Notes: a model not told the origin generated them from the sequence alone. DNA of 8,387 bases from Gammaproteobacteria bacterium (GCA_030426005.1 JAUHZM010000126.1:1-8387); one strand, 5' to 3'; positions 1 through 6,330 are shown, counted from the first letter of the stretch. Numbers and translations are program-made.

Positions 1-80
1 GCTAACTTCTGCGCAACGATTAGCGGGTCAACGCCAGCTTGCGTTTGCCCTGAAAAAACGACGTGATATTTGGTGCTCAT
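1..80 (-). CDS. Hypothetical protein, N-terminal fragment (runs off the left edge)
   Basis: Only the first 26 codons lie in the window. They start at an ATG at 80 and read MSTKYHVVFSGQTQAGVDPL, followed by IVAQKLA. A clear ribosome site, GGGAG (complement of 86-90), sits 5 bases before the ATG, which supports both a real gene and this start. The opening resembles a short N-terminal segment (K-Y-x-V-V-F-S-G, then a D-P motif) that I recall from various gammaproteobacterial proteins of unknown function. That is memory rather than a search result, and no function can be given. There is no signal peptide in the visible part. It lies 135 bases downstream of the Cys-cluster gene in the same direction, so it may be the last gene of that run or may have its own promoter. 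Confidence 0.7.
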   Translation of the reverse strand, partial: MSTKYHVVFSGQTQAGVDPLIVAQKL

Positions 81-215
81 TCAAACTCCCTGTACTACAG
101 TAAGCGCCCCGACCCTGACAGTTTAATTAACCTAAACATGCCCTAAGTAAACCGTGATGGTATTGGACTTGGGAGAGATTCTCAACTTTGATTAGGCATG
201 TGCGGATGGAACACC

Positions 216-509
216 CTAATCTCGACCAGTCTGCCCTTGACCGCGCTCTTCTGCTGGCCATTTATTGATCGGACAGGCAAATCCACCAAGCCAGGTTTTG
301 ATCCCCATGGCGCAAAGGCACTTTGAGCATTGAGTGGTGGCCGAAATAAAATGTTCGCATTGTTTGCAGGTGTCGTAGCGTCGGTCCTTGATGTCGCTCG
401 GCACACGCCAAAATTTTTCAGACAGCTTGCTCCAGCGATTGATCCCAACTTGAATCAGATCGGTGTATCGCCAGTGACTGGCATCCATATCAGACTCGAA
501 GTCGCTCAT
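216..509 (-). CDS. Small cysteine-cluster (zinc-knuckle-like) protein, 97 aa
   Basis: The N-terminal half (residues 1-45) is rich in Trp, Asp and Arg and has no signal peptide or membrane segment. The C-terminal half carries C48-x2-C51, C61-x2-C64-x-C66 and C79, followed by P-I-N-K-W (80-84). The layout C-x2-C-x9-C-x2-C-x-C, then K-T-x-L and C-P-x-x-K-W, resembles small zinc-binding proteins that I recall from phages and bacterial accessory loci. Zinc binding is inferred from the cysteine spacing; the cellular role is unknown. The start is uncertain. I chose the ATG at 509; a TTG at 527 adds six residues and an ATG at 488 removes seven, and none has a strong ribosome site. It lies 41 bases downstream of the second six-Cys gene in the same direction and is probably co-transcribed. 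It could bind nucleic acid or protein, or deliver metal to the Cys-rich neighbours (inference). Confidence 0.75.
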   Translation of the reverse strand: MSDFESDMDASHWRYTDLIQVGINRWSKLSEKFWRVPSDIKDRRYDTCKQCEHFISATTQCSKCLCAMGIKTWLGGFACPINKWPAEERGQGQTGRD

Positions 510-550
510 GACAAAACTAAATTTCAAATAAAGTTCTGTTACACGCTACG

Positions 551-964
551 CTACATCGGGCAAGCAGCTGATTCCAGTGAAAATGTACTCATTTCAGAGA
601 TCACATGGGGACCAGCGCCACCACAATTCTCGAATATCTGGGGATAACCGCTATTTAGACAGTTAGACATCACGAACTCTAGCAGGAGTGTGCCACCATT
701 CGTTCCACCTTTTGGGGTCACCTTAAGGTTGGCAGTCACATCACAGTCAGCAAGGTTTAAACCATCCGATAACTTGCTATCAAGATTAATTTTTAGAGCC
801 GAACCATCCCAGTTACTGACCACAATTGGTGTATCAGTATTAAATTGGTAACGGCCTGCGTCATCTATGAGTATGGTCAAGTTAGCCCTTTTCCCGTTCC
901 CAACTGGCCCATCGACACACAATGTAAATCGCGTTCCTATTCCATACCCAGAACAATCTGCCAT
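551..964 (-). CDS. Six-cysteine protein of unknown family, copy B (137 aa)
   Basis: I do not recognise this family. The protein has six cysteines at 4, 16, 74, 102, 114 and 135. All six align with those of the protein at 1275-1694. Other shared blocks are D-C-S-G-Y-G at 3-8, N-W-D-G-S at 51-55, L-L-x-E-F at 93-97, E-N-C-G-G-x-G-P at 112-119 and I-S-E-M near 122-125. The two are clear paralogues, though most other positions differ. The composition (many T, S, V, N and G) suggests a beta-rich fold. There is no N-terminal signal peptide and no membrane helix. The start at the ATG at 964 is supported by GAGG (complement of 974-977) 9 bases upstream and by alignment with its paralogue, which starts at the same residue. 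It lies 36 bases after the Tat mini-protein gene. The conserved cysteines could form disulfides or bind metal; the sequence does not decide. Confidence 0.8.
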   Translation of the reverse strand: MADCSGYGIGTRFTLCVDGPVGNGKRANLTILIDDAGRYQFNTDTPIVVSNWDGSALKINLDSKLSDGLNLADCDVTANLKVTPKGGTNGGTLLLEFVMSNCLNSGYPQIFENCGGAGPHVISEMSTFSLESAACPM

Positions 965-977
965 TTCTTCTATCCTC
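965..977 (-). promoter_or_regulatory. Ribosome binding site and leader of copy B
   Basis: On the minus strand this reads GAGGATAGAAGAA just before the ATG at 964. It closely resembles the leader GAGGTAAGAA before the Tat mini-protein gene, with 3 extra bases. It fixes the start of copy B. Confidence 0.65.
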
Positions 978-1000
978 GATTATCTAATTAGTTACGCGCA

Positions 1001-1252
1001 CTAGCTGATGGGGCCGGCGGTTGGAATACCGATTGACAGCGTTCCAGTCGACGCTGCGCCCGAGGTGACATTAAAGGTGGTCACAAGCACACTTGCTGAC
1101 ACTGCCGCATTGGTGACGATCTGAGGCTCATCGAGTAAATAGGTCACGAGCCCTGGAACTTGACCGATGGTTTGCGCCGCGGCAGTTCCGCCTAAAGCCA
1201 GACCACTGGTGCCGACCGCGATGGTCTTTATAAATTGACGTCGATCTTTCAT
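1001..1252 (-). CDS. Tat-signal mini-protein, 83 aa (about 57 aa mature)
   Basis: The N-terminus carries a textbook twin-arginine signal: D3-R4-R5-Q6-F7-I8-K9, a moderately hydrophobic stretch at about 10-22, and A24-A25-A26 as a likely signal peptidase site before Q27. The protein is therefore predicted to be exported folded through the Tat system to the periplasm or beyond. The mature part (27-83) has no Cys, His, Trp, Lys or Arg; its only charged residues are one Asp and one Glu, and it is rich in T, S, V, A and G. That is unusual for a Tat substrate, since many of them bind cofactors. The start ATG at 1252 has GAGG (complement of 1259-1262) 6 bases upstream. It sits between the two paralogous six-Cys genes, 22 bases after one and 36 before the other, so it is probably in the same transcript. 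I know of no matching family. It could be a secreted structural peptide, a carrier that takes a partner through Tat, or a substrate for modification. Confidence 0.78.
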   Translation of the reverse strand: MKDRRQFIKTIAVGTSGLALGGTAAAQTIGQVPGLVTYLLDEPQIVTNAAVSASVLVTTFNVTSGAASTGTLSIGIPTAGPIS

Positions 1253-1262
1253 TTCTTACCTC
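1253..1262 (-). promoter_or_regulatory. Ribosome binding site and leader of the Tat mini-protein
   Basis: The minus strand reads GAGGTAAGAA directly before the ATG at 1252, giving a GAGG site at 6-base spacing. It supports this start and matches the leader of copy B in layout. Confidence 0.65.
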
Positions 1263-1274
1263 GTACTAGCGGGT

Positions 1275-1694
1275 TTATCCACACGCTATCTGGTCTAGAG
1301 TGTAGGTTGTCATTTCAGAAATAATAAACGGTCCCGTACCACCACAGTTCTCCATTACTTGTGGATCATATGACTGAGACGCAGGCCCACAACCATCCAA
1401 TTCAAATTCGATAAGTAGCTTGCCGGTGATTTTGTTTGCATCTGGAATGATAGTAATACGTGCCTTTTTGGTTGTGCAGTTTGCTGCACTGTATCCCTGT
1501 GAAAACAACTCAGAGGACACGTCATACACTCTTCGAGACCCATCCCAATTCCGGTTTATCGTAGTATTACCAAAATTTGAGCGTAATGTGTCGGAAATAA
1601 CAAAGGAAACAGTTGCAGAGTTTCCGTCACCAACCTGACCATTCACACACACTGTTATATTGATCCCAAACCCGTAACCACTACAATCTGGCAT
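1275..1694 (-). CDS. Six-cysteine protein of unknown family, copy A (139 aa)
   Basis: This is a paralogue of the protein at 551-964. Its cysteines are at 4, 16, 73, 102, 117 and 138. Shared blocks are D-C-S-G-Y-G (3-8), C-V-x-G-x-V-G-x-G (16-24), N-W-D-G-S (49-53), L-L-I-E-F (93-97), E-N-C-G-G-x-G-P (115-122) and I-I-S-E-M (124-128). It has no signal peptide or membrane helix. The start is the ATG at 1694: GGAG (complement of 1701-1704) lies 6 bases upstream, and the protein then begins at the same point as its paralogue. An in-frame TTG at 1706 would place this ribosome site inside the gene. It is the first gene of the minus-strand run, facing the divergent intergenic region. Parts of it look more AT-rich than the sugar operon (one 60-base line at 1561-1620 is about 37% GC), which may hint at separate ancestry. 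Function unknown. Confidence 0.8.
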   Translation of the reverse strand: MPDCSGYGFGINITVCVNGQVGDGNSATVSFVISDTLRSNFGNTTINRNWDGSRRVYDVSSELFSQGYSAANCTTKKARITIIPDANKITGKLLIEFELDGCGPASQSYDPQVMENCGGTGPFIISEMTTYTLDQIACG

Positions 1695-1893
1695 AGCATG
1701 CTCCAATCCGTATTAAGTATTGATATGTTACAGGTGTGAATAAGAGAACCTAGCTCAGATGATGTCGAGCAAAAAGAAAATGCTCTTGAATTCCAACCCG
1801 TGGCACTTAGCCTATCATAGATTTTAGAATTAGCTCTAGTGCCGAACCGACAAAAAAACGCCGCTCGACCAAAACGAAAGAGAACTGATACCG
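1695..1893. promoter_or_regulatory. Divergent intergenic region between the small-gene run and the sugar operon
   Basis: These 199 bases separate two divergently transcribed gene sets and should hold a promoter for each. A possible -10 hexamer on the plus strand is TAGAAT at 1825-1830, and on the minus strand TATGAT (complement of 1814-1819). Each matches TATAAT at five of six positions, but neither has a convincing -35 at normal spacing. The two candidates lie within 17 bases of each other, so the promoters could compete or share a regulator. A weak 5-bp inverted repeat (1767-1771 with 1781-1785) lies between them and the minus-strand gene. No ORF with a credible start is seen here. Confidence 0.4.
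1701..1704 (-). promoter_or_regulatory. Ribosome binding site deciding the start of copy A
   Basis: GGAG on the minus strand, 6 bases before the ATG at 1694. It overlaps the codons after the alternative TTG at 1706 and so argues for the shorter 139-aa protein. Confidence 0.7.
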
Positions 1894-2937
1894 ATGAAGA
1901 CCTCGATTCGATTGCATTTCGCCCTGATGTGTAATCGCAGCAATGGTGGATTTTTCAGCGCGCTTACTTTGATTGATGCGTTACGCCCGCTCGTGGATTT
2001 AACGGTTTGGAATCTGGTCCCATCGCGCTACCCCGGACTCGAACAGTGCTTTAGTACACGCGATCTAAATCTGCTAACAGCACGACCTTGCGTCCACATA
2101 GAACCGGGAGAGCATGTATTTTTCTACATGAATGAATACCCGACCTTGTGGCAGAACTACAGTCAGGAATGGCAACAGGCGCTACGAAACGCGGGGTCGG
2201 CGCAAATCGCGTTTAACCGCACGGTCGGTACGTTGCCACTCGAAATTTGGTTAGCACCGCAACTGACTCAAGTTTATTTTCAAGACCGTGCGATGCAACA
2301 CGAATGGGCAGCCCTAGTCGATGACTCACCGTTGTGTCGAGTGCCGAGCCGTATTTTGCCGCCACCGGTAGATTTATCAGAGTTTTTAACTGATAAAAAG
2401 CGGGCAGACTCGCAGCGCCAATCTCGCATCATCGTCGGCCGTTTAGCTGGCGATGGCGATGTACCCGAGAACGCCTTGGATTTTTACACCAAGCTCGCCG
2501 CGACATTACCCGAAGCCGAATTTTGGTTTATGCCTGCCCCGGAACAACTCGCCAACGAATTGAAGGACCATGCGCAATTTCGCTTTTTTGCCCCAAACGA
2601 AATTTCTCCGCAGGAATTTTTGCAGGCCACGGATATCTATTTACTGAGCTATGCACCCGGCGTGCCCATCCCCGGTCCAAGGTCACTGGTTGAGGCGATG
2701 GCGGCGGGATGCGCGCCCGTGGTGGTCAACCGTGATGGCCCCCAACAGCGCGTAGTGCATGGCGAGTCGGGATTTTGTTTTGATACAGATCAAGAATGTG
2801 TCACGCAAGTCACACAATTGGCGCACGACATCGAACTGCGCCATAAGATCGCCAAAGCTGCCCGCGCCAGAGCCGTTTCGTTTAAACTGTCCGACTGGAC
2901 TGACCTAATCCTTGAGCACTGTGTCACCAAGCGCTAA
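1894..2937 (+). CDS. Glycosyltransferase, GT-B fold, family 4-like (347 aa)
   Basis: Predicted to transfer a sugar from an activated nucleotide donor to a growing glycan on the cytoplasmic side of the membrane. The N-terminal half (about 1-150) fits the acceptor domain of a GT-B enzyme, with an N-S-x-G-G-F-F-S-A-L-like turn near residues 16-24 (here R-S-N-G-G-F-F-S-A-L). The C-terminal half opens at I-I-V-G-R-L (179-184) and carries the donor-site block G-P-R-S-L-V-E-A-M-A-A-G at 261-272, followed by P-V-V-V-N-R-D-G (275-282) and G-E-S-G-F-C-F (290-296), which is typical of Glycos_transf_1. The length is slightly short but normal. No membrane segment is visible. The start ATG at 1894 has only a weak AGAGA upstream. 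This is the first gene of a four-gene plus-strand operon and overlaps the next gene by 17 bases. Donor and acceptor cannot be read from the sequence. Confidence 0.87.
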   Translation: MKTSIRLHFALMCNRSNGGFFSALTLIDALRPLVDLTVWNLVPSRYPGLEQCFSTRDLNLLTARPCVHIEPGEHVFFYMNEYPTLWQNYSQEWQQALRNAGSAQIAFNRTVGTLPLEIWLAPQLTQVYFQDRAMQHEWAALVDDSPLCRVPSRILPPPVDLSEFLTDKKRADSQRQSRIIVGRLAGDGDVPENALDFYTKLAATLPEAEFWFMPAPEQLANELKDHAQFRFFAPNEISPQEFLQATDIYLLSYAPGVPIPGPRSLVEAMAAGCAPVVVNRDGPQQRVVHGESGFCFDTDQECVTQVTQLAHDIELRHKIAKAARARAVSFKLSDWTDLILEHCVTKR

Positions 2938-3946
2938 ACACCAACAATCTAAACAGCAAGCCGATCACAACGCCCCCAGAGTCAGCATCGGTATGCCGGT
3001 GTACAACGGGGAGAACTATTTGCGTGAAGCAATTACCTCTTTATTAGCGCAAACGTTTACCGACTTTGAATTAATCATTTCGGATAATGCCTCCACGGAC
3101 GCCACCCAAGCGATTTGTGAGGAATTTGCGGCACAGGACTCGCGGATACGTTATTTCCGTGGGGAACAAAATCATGGTGCGAGCTGGAATCATAGTTTCG
3201 TGATCGATAAAGCCCGCGCACCACTGTTTAAGCTTGCCGCACATGACGATGTTTGCCTGCCAACGCAGCTAGAACGCTGCGTTGCTGCGCTGGATGCCAA
3301 CCCCAAAGCGCAACTGGCGTACACCCAAACGCTGATGATGCATGGGGATCAGTCATCAATGACATTTTACCGAGATGATGTGGAGCTAAGTGTCGATAAC
3401 CCCGCGATTCGCTATGGCGACTTGATTCATGCCGCGCCACCAGCGTTTCCGATCTTTGGTGTGGTGCGTACACAGGCACTGCGGTCTATTCCTGGCTTCG
3501 AAGCGTATAAGGCCAGTGACCGAGTCGTACTAATCCGTCTGGCGCTGATGCACCCGTTTATCTTTATTGAAGAGCCCTTATTTCAGTACCGTTGGCATGA
3601 CTCAAATGCGTCGAATCTGATGGCCTCTGGTAGCGGTTTCTATACTTGGTGGAACCCAACTGCTGGTCAAGGTCGTGTGTTTCCCGAGTGTCGCCTAATG
3701 TATGAACATTTACGCTCCTTGTTCTTGGTATCGTTGAGTTGGTCGGAACGACGCGCTTGCCTGCGAGAGTGGTGGCACTGGGTGCGCAACAATCGACAAC
3801 GCATCAAGCTAGAATTAAAGCAGTTGGTCAGTCGTGCTCCGCTGCCGCCATACCCGACTCGCACGCTGATCGACAAAGCGATGATGCAACGCGCACGCGC
3901 CGAATTTAAAGCGCAAACCTATACCAACCACGGCTCACGATCTTGA
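2921..3946 (+). CDS. Glycosyltransferase family 2 (GT-A fold), 341 aa
   Basis: A nucleotide-sugar-dependent glycosyltransferase for a surface or secreted glycan. Numbered from the GTG, the GT-A core includes V-S-I-G-M-P-V-Y-N-G (21-30), L-L-A-Q-T-F-T-D-F-E-L-I-I-S-D-N-A-S-T-D (41-60) and the metal/donor motif H-D-D at 108-110. The region after about residue 220 (W-H-D-S-N near 225-229) and the basic, Trp-rich tail fit the usual C-terminal extension; no clear transmembrane helix is seen. The start is non-standard. I chose GTG at 2921, which has a GAG 4 bases before it and overlaps the upstream stop by 17 bases; TTG at 2912 is possible and adds three residues. The first in-frame ATG lies inside the conserved core and is too late. 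Its stop overlaps the next gene's TTG start (TTGA). The sugar specificity is not known. Confidence 0.88.
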   Translation: MSPSAKHQQSKQQADHNAPRVSIGMPVYNGENYLREAITSLLAQTFTDFELIISDNASTDATQAICEEFAAQDSRIRYFRGEQNHGASWNHSFVIDKARAPLFKLAAHDDVCLPTQLERCVAALDANPKAQLAYTQTLMMHGDQSSMTFYRDDVELSVDNPAIRYGDLIHAAPPAFPIFGVVRTQALRSIPGFEAYKASDRVVLIRLALMHPFIFIEEPLFQYRWHDSNASNLMASGSGFYTWWNPTAGQGRVFPECRLMYEHLRSLFLVSLSWSERRACLREWWHWVRNNRQRIKLELKQLVSRAPLPPYPTRTLIDKAMMQRARAEFKAQTYTNHGSRS

Positions 3947-5166
3947 TTTACGATTCCGTTAGCCAGTGTCGTGCCTGCGACACGCCCTTGTCATCACCAC
4001 TGCTCGACCTTGGCATGATTCCGGTTGGGGATGCACTGAGTTCGACGCCCGACAACTCGGAAAACCGGGCACCGTTGGTATTGCATCACTGCCCTACGTG
4101 TTCACTGCTACAACTCCAGCATCATCTGAAACCCTCACGTATCTTCAACCAGACATACCCGTATTTTTCGTCCAGCATCGACTCACTGGTAACACGCATG
4201 GACGATTTAGCGGCGCAACTTATCGCCGAGTATCAGCCTGATCCAGACCGGCCGATTATCGAGATCGCCAGTAACGATGGTTATTTTCTAAACCATCTGG
4301 CGCGTCGAGGTTACCGCACGCTGGGTATTGAACCCTGCGTTACTCAAGCTGATATTGCGAGTGCCAAAGGGGTTCCGACGATTAATTCATTCTTTAATCG
4401 GGCGCTCGCACAACAAATCATGGCCGAGCACGAAAAAATTCAGCTGATCGTCGCAAACAACGTGGTGGCCCACGTACCAGATATTCACGACTTTTTAGCG
4501 GGCATAGCCATGCTGCTTGATCCGAATGGTACCGCCGTGGTTGAGTTTCACCACGCCCTACCTATGATCGGTGAGCGCCAGTTTGATACCCTGTATCATC
4601 AGCACATTTTTTACTACAGCCTGACCGCTTTCAGTCAGGTACTAGCAAGCCATGTAATGCATGTTAACCGCGTAGAACGTATCGCAGCGTACGGTGGCTC
4701 ATTACGTGTTCACTTCAGTCACCGCGCACAAGCCGACCCTAGTGTACAAGCCTTGATTGACACCGAACTCGCCACGCTGACAAAAGCCACGATCTCACAA
4801 TTTGCTGCATCGTTTTATACCGAACCGCAAGCCCTAAACCAATTGGTTTCAGAGATAAACCTACAAGGAAAACGCGTCGCTGGATACGGTGCTGCGGCCA
4901 AGGCCAGTACCTTGTTGGCCATTACCGAACTGGATTTGCCAAAGCTTGCGTACATCGTGGATCAGAATCCAGCCAAACATGGCCTGTTTATGCCCGCCAC
5001 CAGCCTGCGAATCGAACCAGTCGAGAGGCTCAAACGCCAGCCAGTGGATTATTTGATTATTTTTGCTTGGAATTACGCCGACGAAATCATGTCAGATTTG
5101 GCGTGGTTTCGCGCTCAAGGTGGTCGCTTCGTATTACCACATCCAACTCTCACGGTAGTCGACTGA
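3943..5166 (+). CDS. SAM-dependent sugar C-methyltransferase, zinc-binding N-terminus (407 aa)
   Basis: The three-part layout matches NDP-hexose C-methyltransferases of the TylC3/TcaB9 type. A zinc-binding domain has C9-x2-C12 and C50-x2-C53. A SAM-binding Rossmann domain has E107-I-A-S-N-D-G-Y-F115 and G-I-E-P at 128-131. A C-terminal domain has G-Y-G-A-A-A-K-A-S at about 313-321. These enzymes typically add a methyl group to the 3' carbon of a 4-keto sugar nucleotide in the cytoplasm. Compared with my memory of TcaB9 (offset 4), Y72, H177, Y218 and the proposed base H221 are kept, but the Glu next to the base is Gln (Q220). The length is typical. The start is a TTG in a TTGA overlap with the previous gene's stop; the next ATG would delete the first Cys pair. 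Its stop overlaps the next gene's ATG (TGATG). The exact sugar is unknown. Confidence 0.87.
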   Translation: MIYDSVSQCRACDTPLSSPLLDLGMIPVGDALSSTPDNSENRAPLVLHHCPTCSLLQLQHHLKPSRIFNQTYPYFSSSIDSLVTRMDDLAAQLIAEYQPDPDRPIIEIASNDGYFLNHLARRGYRTLGIEPCVTQADIASAKGVPTINSFFNRALAQQIMAEHEKIQLIVANNVVAHVPDIHDFLAGIAMLLDPNGTAVVEFHHALPMIGERQFDTLYHQHIFYYSLTAFSQVLASHVMHVNRVERIAAYGGSLRVHFSHRAQADPSVQALIDTELATLTKATISQFAASFYTEPQALNQLVSEINLQGKRVAGYGAAAKASTLLAITELDLPKLAYIVDQNPAKHGLFMPATSLRIEPVERLKRQPVDYLIIFAWNYADEIMSDLAWFRAQGGRFVLPHPTLTVVD

Positions 5167-6323
5167 TGATGCCCGACTGCCCAGTTTGTCAACACCGTGC
5201 CACCACCGAACTACTGGTACTCCAGAATGTGCCAGTCCACAGCGTTCGGCTGGCTACAAGTGCCGAAGCGGCTAACGCTATCCCGACCGGCGAAATTCAA
5301 TTGCTTGCTTGCGAACACTGTAATATGGCTTGGAACGGTGCGTTTGACCCTAAGCTGGTGCACTACGACGGCAATTATGAAGAAACCCAAGCTTACTCAC
5401 CCAGATTTCAGGTGTTTCAACAGCAATTTGCAGCGCAACTGGTCAAGACCTTTCAACTCGAAGGTAAGACGGTGCTGGAGATCGGGTGTGGTAAAGGCGA
5501 ATTCCTAGAAGCCTTACTCGACGCTGGCGCCGCACAAGTGATCGGTTTCGACCCCTCGTTTGATCCGACTCGGGCGCGAAGCGATGCGCGAATGACCGTG
5601 TATGCTGAGCTGTATCCACCGAGTCGGAATGTTGAGCTAACGCTGCCTGGAATTGACTTTTACGTTTGCAAGATGACGCTAGAGCACGTGTTCCAACCCC
5701 GTGCTTTTCTAACTCAGTTGCGCACAGCGATTGGCAATCATGACTGCCTGGTCGCCATTCAAGTGCCGGCACTGGAACGCATCCTGTCAACAACGGCGTA
5801 TTGGGATATCTACTACGAACACTGCAATTACTTCAGTGCGGATGCCCTGGCCAAACTCTTTGCTGTCTGCGGTTTTGCGGTAATCGAGTCGGAAACCATT
5901 TTCGATGATCAATATCTCAATGTGGTAGCGCGTCCTGTTGACGTTGAGCAAGACAAAAGCCCATGCACGCCTCTACCATTCGCTGCATTTAAACACAAAC
6001 TGCACACTGAACTGGCCGCATGGCGAGAACGGTTGCAGCCCGCTGGCACGCGACAAACCTTGTTGATCTGGGGCGCAGCCTCCAAGGCTGTGGCGTTGTT
6101 AAGTGCGCTGCCGGAACTAAAAACTGGCACGACTCTGGTCGATATCAATCCGCACAAGCACGGCACCTACTTACCAGCCACCGAGCTCGTAATCCACGAC
6201 CCGCAACAACTGCGTGATCGACGATTTGAGGTCATCCTCGTGGCTAACCCGATCTACCTAGATGAAGTCACAACAATGTTGCGAAAACTTGGCATTCAAG
6301 GCGAAATTATTGCGCTGAACTAA
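5166..6323 (+). CDS. Second SAM-dependent methyltransferase of the same type (385 aa)
   Basis: A diverged relative of the preceding gene product. It has C5-x2-C8 and C49-x2-C52 at the N-terminus (probable zinc site), N-Y-E-E-T-Q-A-Y at 70-77, and the SAM motif E105-I-G-C-G-K-G-E-F113. L-E-H-V at 172-175 and Y-Y-E-H at 216-219 follow, so the Glu-His pair at the expected catalytic position is kept here. The C-terminal third has W-G-A-A-S-K-A and D-I-N-P-H-K-H-G-T-Y-L-P-A-T, matching the end domain of its neighbour. It probably methylates a sugar nucleotide, but the shared fold does not prove C- rather than O- or N-methylation. The ATG at 5166 shares one base with the upstream TGA; a second ATG follows at 5169. 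The frame is open upstream to 5067, but those codons overlap the previous gene and do not resemble the family. It is the last gene of the operon, ending 7 bases from a convergent gene. Confidence 0.86.
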   Translation: MMPDCPVCQHRATTELLVLQNVPVHSVRLATSAEAANAIPTGEIQLLACEHCNMAWNGAFDPKLVHYDGNYEETQAYSPRFQVFQQQFAAQLVKTFQLEGKTVLEIGCGKGEFLEALLDAGAAQVIGFDPSFDPTRARSDARMTVYAELYPPSRNVELTLPGIDFYVCKMTLEHVFQPRAFLTQLRTAIGNHDCLVAIQVPALERILSTTAYWDIYYEHCNYFSADALAKLFAVCGFAVIESETIFDDQYLNVVARPVDVEQDKSPCTPLPFAAFKHKLHTELAAWRERLQPAGTRQTLLIWGAASKAVALLSALPELKTGTTLVDINPHKHGTYLPATELVIHDPQQLRDRRFEVILVANPIYLDEVTTMLRKLGIQGEIIALN

Positions 6324-6330
6324 GACTGGT
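6324..6330. other. Seven-base gap between convergent operons
   Basis: The stop codon of the plus-strand operon (6321-6323) and that of the minus-strand operon (6331-6333) are separated by only 7 bases. No hairpin or T-run fits here, so each transcript must end within the opposite gene, end by another mechanism, or run on antisense. Confidence 0.8.

Noticed and set aside
173..184. Small hairpin (GAGA / TCTC) downstream of the Cys-cluster gene as terminator
   Set aside because: The stem is 4 bp and no T-run follows on the minus strand.
182..448. Minus-strand open frame overlapping the Cys-cluster gene
   Set aside because: It is a shifted-frame shadow of the gene at 216-509, which has the ordered cysteine motif.
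330..647. Open frame on the plus strand across the Cys-cluster gene and the end of copy B
   Set aside because: It is antisense to two genes with clear motifs and paralogy, has no recognisable domain and no good ribosome site.
1695..1706. TTG start for copy A adding four residues
   Set aside because: The ribosome site GGAG would lie within the coding region, and the ATG at 1694 aligns with the start of the paralogue.
1767..1785. Inverted repeat GAGCA / TGCTC as operator or terminator
   Set aside because: The stem is only 5 bp with a 9-base A-rich loop, which is easily due to chance.
1801..1816. TGGCAC resembling the -24 element of a sigma-54 promoter
   Set aside because: No GC-containing -12 element occurs at the required spacing.
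5067..5165. Upstream extension of the second methyltransferase by 33 codons
   Set aside because: The extra residues lie inside the preceding gene in another frame and do not resemble the family; the ATG at 5166 puts the first Cys pair at the normal distance from the N-terminus.
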